The notes beneath the pieces are model-generated. The model saw only the letters and a program-made list of their open reading frames with translations, made no database searches and was not told the origin of the DNA. A program made the translations under genes and the position numbers. This document shows positions 13,885 to 20,045 of a stretch of DNA of 40,201 nt, piece after piece. Source of the DNA: Candidatus Yanofskybacteria bacterium RIFCSPHIGHO2_02_FULL_43_17 (GTDB lineage: Bacteria; Patescibacteriota; Minisyncoccia; 2-02-FULL-40-12; GWA2-44-9); contig MGJU01000019.1 of assembly GCA_001794435.1 (NCBI GenBank), forward strand, positions 1 through 40,201, given 5' to 3'. The stretch's first letter is position 1, and the number at the start of each line of letters is the position of its first letter.

Positions 13885-14346
13885 ATGAAGAGAATCAGTG
13901 TAGGCCTCGCTTTGCTATCTGGGTTTTTCATGGTTGCCTGTGAGCAATTACCACAACCACCGTCGCAAGCGGAGCAAATCTTGCAAGGTGAGCACAAGCT
14001 ACGCAAAATGGTAGAACGAACAGAGACCAATTCCTATATTTCCGGTGGCTTCTTTCTTTTTGTTGGTGCGCTTAGCGGAGGGACGACAACAAATGTGTTG
14101 GTAAAGTTCGCTTGGGAAATGAATGACGGCACTTATGCTCTGTCGTCGCTCCCACTAGAAAAAATTCGAGTCAAGCTTGATGAAAAAGCGACGACGCCAA
14201 CGATTAAATTCCGGTGGCGACCATGGTCAGGTTTGGGTACAGCACAAGTTCAGAACCTTATGGATTATCATGTGCTTTACGCGCTCGTAACGGTCAGAGA
14301 GAGTGACTGGCCGGTTCAGGTCAATCTTCCGCTTAACGAGAAATAG
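13885..14346 (+). CDS. Small lipoprotein, unknown function
   Basis: 153 residues from the ATG at 13885, which has aaggag seven bases before it; an ATG at 13852 would add 11 charged residues ahead of the signal peptide and is less likely. Signal peptide MKRISVGLALLSGFFMVAC ends in a lipobox with Cys19. A Gln/Pro-rich linker follows, then SGGFFLFVGALSGG and a beta-rich domain (VKFAWEMNDGTYALSSLP, TIKFRWRPWSGLG, VLYALVTVRESDWPVQV). It would be anchored on the outer face of the membrane. Monocistronic, with its own promoter and terminator. Confidence 0.75.
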   Translation: MKRISVGLALLSGFFMVACEQLPQPPSQAEQILQGEHKLRKMVERTETNSYISGGFFLFVGALSGGTTTNVLVKFAWEMNDGTYALSSLPLEKIRVKLDEKATTPTIKFRWRPWSGLGTAQVQNLMDYHVLYALVTVRESDWPVQVNLPLNEK

Positions 14347-14375
14347 ATAGTTTGACTAGGAGTTTCGTTCATCTC

Positions 14376-14404
14376 GACGCAAGAGCAATCTTGCGTCTTT
14401 TTTT
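14376..14404 (+). terminator. Strong Rho-independent terminator of the lipoprotein gene
   Basis: Perfect 9-bp stem gacgcaaga/tcttgcgtc (14376-14384, 14389-14397), loop gcaa, then seven T. Confidence 0.9.
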
Positions 14405-14409
14405 AAAGA

Positions 14410-14560
14410 ATTTGCCGCCAAGACTGAAATTCGTTAGAATTTCAATAATTCAATCTGAATTAAAAACTTGAAATTGTCATCCCTGCAACAGACCCGATTC
14501 AGAATTTTCGGAGGGGGTGGTGGTTCGGTCATCACCGCCCTTGGCGGCGAAATGAGTTCG
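14410..14560. other. Noncoding segment enclosed by a long-range inverted repeat
   Basis: atttgccgccaag (14408-14420) is matched by cttggcggcgaaat (14540s to 14550s) with one bulge. Inside are gaaattc-gtta-gaatttc and several g-rich runs. No ORF is supported. The function is unknown; it could be a structured RNA or a remnant element. Confidence 0.4.
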
Positions 14561-14586
14561 AACTATTTCAAGAATACTCTGCGAAT

Positions 14587-14616
14587 TTGACATATATCAT
14601 AGAAATATAGTATAAT
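14587..14616 (+). promoter_or_regulatory. Promoter of the 69-residue protein gene
   Basis: TTGACA (14587-14592) and TATAAT (14611-14616) with 18-base spacing. Confidence 0.65.
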
Positions 14617-14650
14617 TAAATTGTGGTTAATTACCCCAAGGAGGTGACCG

Positions 14651-14860
14651 ATGAGTTTACAACTTCTGGCTGCTGGTGTGAAAAATGCTCTCGAGAGTGG
14701 AAGGCCGACCAAGATTGCCGTTCATTCTGAAACCCAGGTTGAACTGGGACAGAGGGCGGCACAGCGTATGGGTGGCGACCGAGCCACCAGCCTGACCTTC
14801 GTGGTCATTCCCGAAGAGGAGCAGGAGCAGTTCCCTGTCGGAGCCATTCTGGTTCCCTGA
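14651..14860 (+). CDS. Small 69-residue protein, unknown
   Basis: Start set by a strong Shine-Dalgarno (aaggaggtg, about seven bases before the ATG). The protein has an N-terminal helix (LQLLAAGVKNALESGR), a TKIAVHSE strand, a QRAAQRMGG helix and SLTFVVIPEEEQE. It is soluble, without signal peptide. GC content is clearly higher than that of the neighbouring core genes. It has its own promoter and terminator. Family not recognised. Confidence 0.7.
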   Translation: MSLQLLAAGVKNALESGRPTKIAVHSETQVELGQRAAQRMGGDRATSLTFVVIPEEEQEQFPVGAILVP

Positions 14861-14870
14861 CTCTAGCCCG

Positions 14871-14910
14871 CGATGAACCCCACAAGGTCGTCGTGGGCTT
14901 CATCGTTTTT
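14871..14910 (+). terminator. Rho-independent terminator
   Basis: 13-bp stem cgatgaaccccac/gtgggcttcatcg with one mismatch (14871-14883, 14893-14905), followed by five T. Confidence 0.85.
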
Positions 14911-15113
14911 AAGAACCCGCTATACTGAAATTAAAAGTCTGGAATGTATGCTTCCATTTGAGGATTGTCTCTCCAATGGTGTCCCACCCTAGAGACTTGT
15001 ACCCTGCTCAAGGAGAATGGTCAGAATGAAATGACCAAGGAATTAAGGCTTTACTTCATATATTTTTGTTTTCCTAAAACATCTTTTTCGGAGGGGCCTC
15101 GCCTATGCCAAGG

Positions 15114-15159
15114 CTACGGCGGAGCAATGCAAGGGGAGGGGAAGACTTTTGACCGAAAG
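15114..15159. repeat. 46-bp dispersed repeat, copy A
   Basis: Begins ctacggcggagcaatgcaa, ends gacttttgaccgaaag. Copy B (15788-15832) is identical except for one missing T. Both copies lie just upstream of a promoter. The rest of 14911-15113 shows nothing recognisable. Confidence 0.8.
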
Positions 15160-15161
15160 AA

Positions 15162-15185
15162 CAGCAGAAATGCTGGTTTTTTGTT
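15162..15185 (+). terminator. Rho-independent terminator
   Basis: cagca/tgctg (15162-15166, 15171-15175), loop gaaa, then gttttttgtt. It insulates the next promoter from upstream transcription. Confidence 0.7.
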
Positions 15186-15189
15186 GGGC

Positions 15190-15217
15190 TTGACAAATTA
15201 ATACCATATACTATACT
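15190..15217 (+). promoter_or_regulatory. Promoter of the second lipoprotein gene
   Basis: TTGACA (15190-15195) and TATACT (15212-15217), 16-base spacing. Confidence 0.6.
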
Positions 15218-15283
15218 AGTACCCAGGATTGGGTCATGTTGACTCAGTCGCACATTCCAAACCGAAAGGAAGGAGGACAACCC

Positions 15284-15565
15284 ATGAAGGAGCAAATTCT
15301 TGCAGTGACGAGCGTTGTTGTTCTTGCGTTCTTCGCTACTGGGTGCGAGAAGTCGGAAGCAGTTCGCGCACAGGAAGAGAGTCTGCGAGCACAACAACTT
15401 CGGGCAATTACCAAGAATGTCATTGACACTATCCTGTATATCAAGGATGATCGCACCGGTCTCTGTTTTGCATATCATGTGCATGGCGTGAATAATATCA
15501 GAGAGTCTATCGCAACTGTTCCTTGTGAGGCGATTCCACCCAAACTGCTCACGGTAGCGAAGTGA
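15284..15565 (+). CDS. Small lipoprotein, unknown function
   Basis: 93 residues from the ATG at 15284, chosen because aaggaggac lies about eight bases upstream; an earlier ATG (15236) adds 16 polar residues before the signal sequence. Signal peptide EQILAVTSVVVLAFFATGC with lipobox Cys21. The mature part starts with a charged helix (EKSEAVRAQEESLRAQQLRA) followed by VIDTILYIKDDRTGLCF and two further Cys residues. Monocistronic with a terminator at 15607-15645. Confidence 0.72.
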   Translation: MKEQILAVTSVVVLAFFATGCEKSEAVRAQEESLRAQQLRAITKNVIDTILYIKDDRTGLCFAYHVHGVNNIRESIATVPCEAIPPKLLTVAK

Positions 15566-15606
15566 GTTGTACTCAATGAAAAAGGACTGAGCAGACCAAC
15601 TGTTTG

Positions 15607-15645
15607 ACCGTTACGTCGAAAGACCTCTAGCGGTTTTTGTTTTTA
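15607..15645 (+). terminator. Rho-independent terminator
   Basis: accgtta/tagcggt (15607-15613, 15628-15634) enclosing an inner gtc-gaaa-gac hairpin, followed by a T-rich tail (ttttgttttt). Confidence 0.7.
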
Positions 15646-15652
15646 ATAAACT

Positions 15653-15691
15653 GTTAATTCTAGCGGTTTTTAATAAAATACCCATAAATTT
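15653..15691. repeat. 39-bp dispersed repeat, copy 1
   Basis: gttaattctagcggttttta and on to cccataaattt; it matches 18130-18168 at 38 of 39 bases, same orientation. Immediately after it lies ccccttcgacaagttcaggg (15708-15727), a member of the ttcgac/ctcagg element family. Confidence 0.8.
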
Positions 15692-15787
15692 GACCGAACA
15701 AAGTTTTCCCCTTCGACAAGTTCAGGGAAATCAATGTGCTACCTACTGTGCTAAAGCTTCGAAGCGCTAAGCTCGCCTTCGTTAAAA

Positions 15788-15832
15788 CTACGGCGGAGCA
15801 AGCAAGGGGAGGGGAAGACTTTTGACCGAAAG
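15788..15832. repeat. Dispersed repeat, copy B
   Basis: 45 bases matching copy A (15114-15159) with one single-base gap. It ends six bases before the -35 box of the next gene. Confidence 0.8.
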
Positions 15833-15837
15833 GAGCG

Positions 15838-15866
15838 TTGACTCAGCCAATACTATCGATTACAAT
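15838..15866 (+). promoter_or_regulatory. Promoter of the 113-residue protein gene
   Basis: TTGACT (15838-15843) and TACAAT (15861-15866), 17-base spacing. Confidence 0.6.
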
Positions 15867-15906
15867 TAACCCGTAGTCGATTCAAAAAATAGCAGGAGGC
15901 ATTAAG

Positions 15907-16248
15907 ATGAGTGAAAAAAGAAACATAGATCAGGAAACACGTAGTTTTGAATTACGAATGCAAGCCGATGCAGTAACGAGGGCGACATTTTTACTTGGCA
16001 AGGACGGGGAACGGTTTTTAAATGATGTGCTTCAGAAACTTGCAGATGCCGAGAGTAAATCAGGATTTTTATGTGGCTTTGTGGATCTTGCGGCATCTGA
16101 TGAACTAGAAAAAGATGAGTTGCTACAGTATCTTGTGCAACAGGATTTGATAGTTTTGAACAACAATGGATCTTTTAAATTATCGCCAAATGGTGAGAAA
16201 AGAAGTTCTGCTCAGCTTCCTCCTCAAATAGAAACCGAGTTAAGGTAA
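15907..16248 (+). CDS. 113-residue soluble protein, unknown
   Basis: Start supported by aggagg (15892-15897), nine bases before the ATG. It is mostly helical and charged (FELRMQADAVTRATFLLG, ERFLNDVLQKLADAESK), ending with DELLQYLVQQDLIVLNNNGSFKLSPNGE, which looks like the last helix and wing of a winged-helix domain. It has its own promoter and a strong terminator (16280-16308), and lies just before the MazF/PemK-like gene. An antitoxin role is conceivable but the terminator between them argues against an ordinary toxin-antitoxin operon. Confidence 0.65.
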   Translation: MSEKRNIDQETRSFELRMQADAVTRATFLLGKDGERFLNDVLQKLADAESKSGFLCGFVDLAASDELEKDELLQYLVQQDLIVLNNNGSFKLSPNGEKRSSAQLPPQIETELR

Positions 16249-16279
16249 CCTTAACGGGGATGTGTTTATTTATGAATTA

Positions 16280-16308
16280 ATCTGGTAATTTTTACCAGAT
16301 TTTGTTTT
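16280..16308 (+). terminator. Strong Rho-independent terminator
   Basis: Perfect 9-bp stem atctggtaa/ttaccagat (16280-16288, 16292-16300), loop ttt, tail tttgtttt. Confidence 0.9.
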
Positions 16309-16318
16309 AATACCAAAG

Positions 16319-16714
16319 ATGAATAAAGATTTTAATAAATGGCATGATAAGAAAGCCAACCTTCACGATAGGGGTTCTAGGGTATTTTTTCATGAGCGTG
16401 AAGTATGGTGGTGCTCTCTAGGTTTAAATATCGGATTTGAGCAGGATGGCAAAGGATTTAATTTTGCCCGTCCGGTTTTAGTTTTTAAGAAATTTAATAA
16501 TGAGACATTTTGGGCTATTCCCTTAACCACCAAAGTTAAAACTGGTAAGTATTGGTTTCCTGTTAATCTCGAAGACGGCGTAAAGAGAACTGCTGTCCTC
16601 TCCCAATTGCGCTTGGCTGATGCCAAGAGACTTTATCAGAAAATAGGGGTATTAGATGAAGGTCAATATCAAAAGCTAACAGAGGCATTTATCAAGCTTT
16701 GCAGGGTTAAATAG
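16319..16714 (+). CDS. MazF/PemK-like toxin family protein
   Basis: 131 residues. EVWWCSLGLNIGFEQDGKG near the start corresponds to the 'VWWvdLg.niG.EqdG' strand of PemK/MazF endoribonucleases; ARPVLVFKKFNNETFWAIPLTT follows and VKRTAVLSQLRLADAKRLYQKIG near 89-111 is the typical 'a.l.qlr.iD.krl....G.l' motif. Such proteins cleave RNA as toxins. No canonical small antitoxin overlaps it, so it is an orphan or its partner is at 15907-16248. There is no visible Shine-Dalgarno, in contrast to the neighbouring units. Confidence 0.8.
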   Translation: MNKDFNKWHDKKANLHDRGSRVFFHEREVWWCSLGLNIGFEQDGKGFNFARPVLVFKKFNNETFWAIPLTTKVKTGKYWFPVNLEDGVKRTAVLSQLRLADAKRLYQKIGVLDEGQYQKLTEAFIKLCRVK

Positions 16715-16717
16715 TCA

Positions 16718-16739
16718 GAAACACCCTTGCAGGTGTTTC
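16718..16739 (+). other. Hairpin after the toxin gene
   Basis: gaaacacc/ggtgtttc (16718-16725, 16732-16739) around cttgca, with no T-run. The remainder of 16740-16980 is noncoding and contains clustered cttcg/cgaag motifs (for example ccttcgttaaaacttcgaagg at 16892-16912). Confidence 0.55.
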
Positions 16740-16996
16740 GAGGCCGAAGCCGTATAGGCTTTAAATGTATCATGTGGCTTATGAAAAGTCAATGATTTAT
16801 CAACACGCACTTCGACTTTGCTTCGGGGTAAACCATCATTTCCAACATTAGTGACTAAATGCGTAAGAATTCGGAATTAACCCTCCTTCGCATTCCTCCT
16901 TCGTTAAAACTTCGAAGGACAAGAAAGCTTCGGAGGGCACAGCAAGGGTTCGCTGATAAAGTTTTATCTCGACTTACGGTACTCTTGACGTTTTGA

Positions 16997-17025
16997 TTGA
17001 CTTTTGTCTAAAAATATGATATATT
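16997..17025 (+). promoter_or_regulatory. Promoter of the barrel-like secreted protein gene
   Basis: TTGACT (16997-17002) and TATATT (17020-17025), 17-base spacing. Confidence 0.55.
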
Positions 17026-17076
17026 TAAGCATACGATAGACTTCGAGTTCTTAAACAAGGAGGGGAGGGCAACACA

Positions 17077-17805
17077 ATGAGAATGAGGATTTTCCTAGTG
17101 GTAGTCATCCTGGCTTCTACGGCCACTACCGCACAGGCTCAGCAAGTTTCCGGATTTGTTGAGTCGTGGAATACGGTGAGCGAGGAGAGTGTCAAGCCTC
17201 AGCTCAACGTGTATGCTCGCGGGCCGCTGAAAGGCGGGCTTGACTGGTCCGCTTGGACACTCACTTCCAAGGGGTGGAGCGAGGCCTTGGTCGGTCTCAC
17301 CTATACTCCCGTGAAATGGATCGAGGTTTCAGGCAGTCTTGGCATTGAGACCGCCGATGATCCGCTTCGGCAAGGAGCAAGCGTGTGGTTGGGCAAGGGG
17401 CGATGGGCGCTCTTGTCTATTCACGAGAATGGCGGCAGCGGTTATTGGTATAGGTACTTGGGCAAGTTCCAGGCAACCGAAACCATAGCTGTCGGCATTG
17501 AGAGTCGCCGGTTCTTCGGAACCGGACCCTACGCCGAAAAGAAGTTTGGCAAGGTCGCCCTTTGGGGAACCTATGCCGTCGCGACAACATGGGTGTCGCA
17601 GGGGTCAGGTTCAACTTTTGAGAGCACTGACCAAGCTCTCGGGGACGCTTCGGCGTCCCTTTTTTGTAACAAAAAAGACCATGATGGTCTTTTGATTATG
17701 TTCTACTTGCCAAAGCACATATGCAAGATTCAGCAAGTTGACCTGGTTTCAGATTGTGTTGCGGACATCCAACGTAATGCTTTCTTTCGGTATTTGATTT
17801 TTTAG
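17077..17805 (+). CDS. Secreted beta-rich protein, probably frameshifted near its C-terminus
   Basis: Signal peptide MRMRIFLVVVILASTATTAQA with an AxA-type cleavage site, then alternating beta segments (LNVYARGPLKGG, SEALVGLTYTPVKWIEVSGSLGIE, GASVWLGKGRWALLSIHE, TIAVGIESRRFFGTGPY, VALWGTYAVA), suggesting a small barrel or beta-sandwich. In the open frame it runs through a perfect terminator (17642-17665) to 17805, giving an unlikely tail. A -1 shift near 17583 would instead give VADNMGVAGVRFNF and a stop at 17619-17621, just before the terminator; an aromatic end of this sort is typical of outer-membrane beta-barrels. So the true gene is probably 17077-17621 with one base lost. Strong ribosome site (aaggaggggaggg). 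GC is higher than in the core genes. Confidence 0.6.
   Translation: MRMRIFLVVVILASTATTAQAQQVSGFVESWNTVSEESVKPQLNVYARGPLKGGLDWSAWTLTSKGWSEALVGLTYTPVKWIEVSGSLGIETADDPLRQGASVWLGKGRWALLSIHENGGSGYWYRYLGKFQATETIAVGIESRRFFGTGPYAEKKFGKVALWGTYAVATTWVSQGSGSTFESTDQALGDASASLFCNKKDHDGLLIMFYLPKHICKIQQVDLVSDCVADIQRNAFFRYLIF
17642..17665 (+). terminator. Rho-independent terminator inside the extended frame
   Basis: gggacgc/gcgtccc (17642-17648, 17653-17659), loop ttcg, then six T. It marks the true end of the upstream unit. Confidence 0.92.
17666..17693 (-). terminator. Terminator of the convergent zinc-ribbon gene
   Basis: aaaagacca/tggtctttt (17673-17681, 17685-17693); read on the minus strand it is followed by ttttttgtt. 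It lies just past the stop at 17696. Confidence 0.7.
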
Positions 17806-18058
17806 TAAACTCTAATTTTGACGGAACAAGCTCTGGTTTTACTAACAAACCTTCGCAAGCTTGTTGCAAATCGACATTCAGGAAGTAAGCATAAGGATTG
17901 AGATTCCCTAACTTATCGGATCCGTCTTTGGCGTGCTGGTGTAAAAGAACATACAACAAGGCACAGCTGTCGCAATTTTTCGGTTTTCTGGTACCTCTAT
18001 AATCAGGATGCTTTTTACAGCAAACATTCAGCGCATAGCTTGAGGCCTTAACTGACAT
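17696..18058 (-). CDS. Small Cys-rich (zinc-ribbon-like) protein
   Basis: 120 residues. CCKKHPDYRGTRKPKNCDSC (residues 13-32) resembles a small zinc-binding 'C..HP.Y.g.RKPk..C..C' motif seen in uncharacterised phage and CPR proteins. The C-terminal half holds CPQHNLKPGQLAESCIC, a possible second metal site. gggaga precedes the start on the minus strand. Function unknown. Convergent with 17077 and ended by its own terminator. Confidence 0.65.
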   Translation of the reverse strand: MSVKASSYALNVCCKKHPDYRGTRKPKNCDSCALLYVLLHQHAKDGSDKLGNLNPYAYFLNVDLQQACEGLLVKPELVPSKLEFTKKSNTERKHYVGCPQHNLKPGQLAESCICALASRT

Positions 18059-18129
18059 TTTTTCTCTCCCAAAAGAACGATTTTCTCAGGTTCTAATTTA
18101 CCAGAAAACCATATTAAACACAACGAATC

Positions 18130-18168
18130 GTTAATCCTAGCGGTTTTTAATAAAATACCCATAAATTT
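18130..18168. repeat. 39-bp dispersed repeat, copy 2
   Basis: 38 of 39 bases match 15653-15691. It lies in the 18059-18259 spacer between divergent genes. Confidence 0.8.
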
Positions 18169-18259
18169 CTTTTTAATTGTTTTATTTGGATATGTAGCGT
18201 GGACTAATTTTTAAAAATCAGCTTTAATATTCGTAGTTCTTTTAATGATCAGGGGTTGA

Positions 18260-18997
18260 ATGGCTCAAAAAAGAGCCCTTATTATTCAGGGCGGGACAAT
18301 GAGGGGGGCATTTTTTGTCGGAGCATTGAAGTCTATATATCATCTTCTCGGACCAGAATATTTCGATACGATTTTTTCCACTTCCGTCGGCATTTTTGAA
18401 CAGGCATTCTTCGCGTCCGGACAGATTGATGTTATGGAAAATACCTGGAGAGAGTATGTTCATGGCCGGCAACTCATTAATTACGCCAATCCGATAAGAG
18501 GCAGACCGATTCTTGACCTCGATTATCTAACCGATCTGTTTCAGTCCGACAAGTCATTACTGGACATTGACTGTCTTAATCGTTCAGGCATTAATTGTTT
18601 TGTTTTTGTAGCCGATTATCAGACAAGACAACCGGCTGTGATAAATTTTAAAGATCATGATATTTTTAATCTGATGAAGGCTGCGTGTGCTTTGCCGATG
18701 CTCTATCCTAAAACAGTAACTATTCATGGAAAAAGATATGTTGATGGATGCATGGCGTCTGCGGTTGATTTCAGGAATCTATTACACAAAATGCTGGAGC
18801 CTTTTGACCAGGTTATTGCTATTGTCAGTAATGCTCATGATAGCCGCGTAGACATCGAAAAGGTTATCAGGCCCAGCCGAACACCACTTTTACACAGACT
18901 GGATACTGATAGGGCAAGAATTATCAGAACCATTGAGCAGGGCAGGGTTGATACCGAAAACTTTATTAAGGCCAATCGCATGACAGCCGGCAGCTAA
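18260..18997 (+). CDS. Patatin-like phospholipase family protein
   Basis: 245 residues. QGGTMRGAFFVGAL at 10-23 is the glycine-rich oxyanion loop, FSTSVGIFEQAFF near 39-51 is the nucleophile elbow (Ser in TSVG), and YVDGCMA near 155-161 supplies the DG of the Ser-Asp dyad. The first glycine of the usual GxSxG is Ser here. Patatins are acyl hydrolases acting on lipids. There is no signal peptide. It ends at a terminator (18987-19011) before rplU. Confidence 0.85.
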   Translation: MAQKRALIIQGGTMRGAFFVGALKSIYHLLGPEYFDTIFSTSVGIFEQAFFASGQIDVMENTWREYVHGRQLINYANPIRGRPILDLDYLTDLFQSDKSLLDIDCLNRSGINCFVFVADYQTRQPAVINFKDHDIFNLMKAACALPMLYPKTVTIHGKRYVDGCMASAVDFRNLLHKMLEPFDQVIAIVSNAHDSRVDIEKVIRPSRTPLLHRLDTDRARIIRTIEQGRVDTENFIKANRMTAGS

Positions 18998-19011
18998 CAG
19001 GGCCGGTTTTT
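18987..19011 (+). terminator. Rho-independent terminator of the patatin gene
   Basis: ccggc/gccgg (18987-18991, 19002-19006) followed by five T; its 5' arm overlaps the last codons of the gene. Confidence 0.65.
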
Positions 19012-19013
19012 GG

Positions 19014-19041
19014 TTGACTATTTTTTTAATTCTGATAGTAT
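19014..19041 (+). promoter_or_regulatory. Promoter of rplU
   Basis: TTGACT (19014-19019) and TAGTAT (19036-19041), 16-base spacing; GTATAT two bases on is an alternative. Confidence 0.45.
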
Positions 19042-19062
19042 ATAAAAGTCGTTTAATCTATT

Positions 19063-19383
19063 ATGTTTGCAATCATCAAAACGGGAGGGAAACAATATAA
19101 AGTCGCCGAAGGCGATATTTTGACGGTAGAAAAACTGACAAGAGACAAGGGAAAAGAGACAAGAGACAATGTTGAATTTGATAAGGTTCTGCTGGTGGCA
19201 AATGGGGAAGTTAAGGTTGGCAAGCCGATCGTTCCCGGGGCGAAGGTAGTGGCCAAGGTTTTAGAAGAAGGTAAGGGCAAAAAGAAGATGGTTTTTAGAT
19301 ATAAATCTAAAACCCGTCAGCATAAAAAGAAAGGTCATAGACAACCATTTACCAAGATTCAAATTTTAAAAATAGAGAGCTAA
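19063..19383 (+). CDS. rplU: 50S ribosomal protein bL21
   Basis: 106 residues: [66 protein letters not shown] and the KIQILKIES end are all diagnostic. bL21 binds 23S rRNA. The usual partner rpmA (bL27) is not next to it; recR follows on the opposite strand. Confidence 0.97.
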   Translation: MFAIIKTGGKQYKVAEGDILTVEKLTRDKGKETRDNVEFDKVLLVANGEVKVGKPIVPGAKVVAKVLEEGKGKKKMVFRYKSKTRQHKKKGHRQPFTKIQILKIES

Positions 19384-19396
19384 TTAGCTCTCTATT
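19371..19396. terminator. Bidirectional terminator between rplU and recR
   Basis: 26-base perfect palindrome (aatagagagctaa/ttagctctctatt) that overlaps both stop codons, followed on the plus strand by ttct. Confidence 0.7.
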
Positions 19397-20000
19397 TTCT
19401 ATACTCAAGTGCGTTCTTTAGTGTGATCTCGTCCGCATATTCCAAATGTGAGCCGGAGGAGAGGCCTCGGCCAAGACGCGTGATCGACACGCTTTTTTTC
19501 CGCCAACTGGCGGAGGCAAAGAGCTCTCTTAAATACAATGCGGTTGTTTCACCGGGCGTGTTGGGGTTGGTAGCTATGATGAGCTCAATATCGTTGCTCT
19601 CGGCCATTTCGCCCAATCTCTTTTCCAACTCCTTTATTCTGAGATTTGCAGGGTTTATTTTGTCCAAAGGATTTATGGCTCCGCCAAGAACATGATAAAG
19701 GCCTTTGTATAATCCCGTTTTTTCTACGGATTCAAGGTCGGTTATTTTTTCAACAATCATTAATTTGGCTCTGTCTCTTTTCATATCATGGCAGATATGA
19801 CAATGAGAGTTGTCGGAGATATTGAAGCACTCATTACAAAAACTCACATCTCGTTTAAGGTTGTTTATTGATTCCCCCAACTCTCTAAGACTCTCTTCCG
19901 GCTGTTCAATCAACGCAATAACAAAACGGGCGGCCTGTCTCGGGCCAACACCGGGGAGACGCTGGAAGAGTTTGACTAGTTGTTGAAATTTAGTGTTCAT
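19392..20000 (-). CDS. recR: Recombination protein RecR, with an in-frame palindromic insertion
   Basis: 202 residues. LFQRLPGVGPRQAARFVIAL (helix-hairpin-helix), the zinc finger CNECFNISDNSHCHIC (55-70), the Toprim part (KLMIVEKITDLESVEKTGLYKGLYHVLGG), TPGETTALYLREL and GLSSGSHLEYADEITL all fit RecR, which loads RecA with RecO/RecF. Between LREL and VSITRLGRGL is FASASWRKKS, a few residues longer than usual; SASWR (163-167) is encoded by the palindrome at 19499-19514, also present in dnaJ. Period-7 repeats lie upstream of its start (20001-20045). Confidence 0.95.
   Translation of the reverse strand: MNTKFQQLVKLFQRLPGVGPRQAARFVIALIEQPEESLRELGESINNLKRDVSFCNECFNISDNSHCHICHDMKRDRAKLMIVEKITDLESVEKTGLYKGLYHVLGGAINPLDKINPANLRIKELEKRLGEMAESNDIELIIATNPNTPGETTALYLRELFASASWRKKSVSITRLGRGLSSGSHLEYADEITLKNALEYRK
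19499..19514. repeat. tccgccaRctggcgga palindrome in recR
   Basis: tccgccaactggcgga, a near-perfect palindrome within coding sequence; the coding strand reads SASWR. dnaJ has nearly the same element at 29332-29347 in the same phase. Confidence 0.7.
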
Positions 20001-20002
20001 TG

Positions 20003-20044
20003 CGTTTTACCACTAGTGGCTAATGGCTAGTTGCTAATTGCTAA
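20003..20044 (-). repeat. Degenerate 7-bp tandem repeats upstream of recR
   Basis: On the minus strand: attagca, attagca, actagcc, attagcc, actag, directly between the dnaB stop and the recR start region. Confidence 0.55.
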
Positions 20045-20045
20045 T

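Noticed and set aside
14965..15201. A 78-codon frame between small genes
   Set aside because: It crosses the dispersed repeat and a terminator and has no ribosome site.
17498..17695. Alternative plus-strand frame within the barrel-like gene
   Set aside because: It is the +1 shadow frame with an Arg/Pro-rich, implausible product; the signal-peptide frame is the real one.
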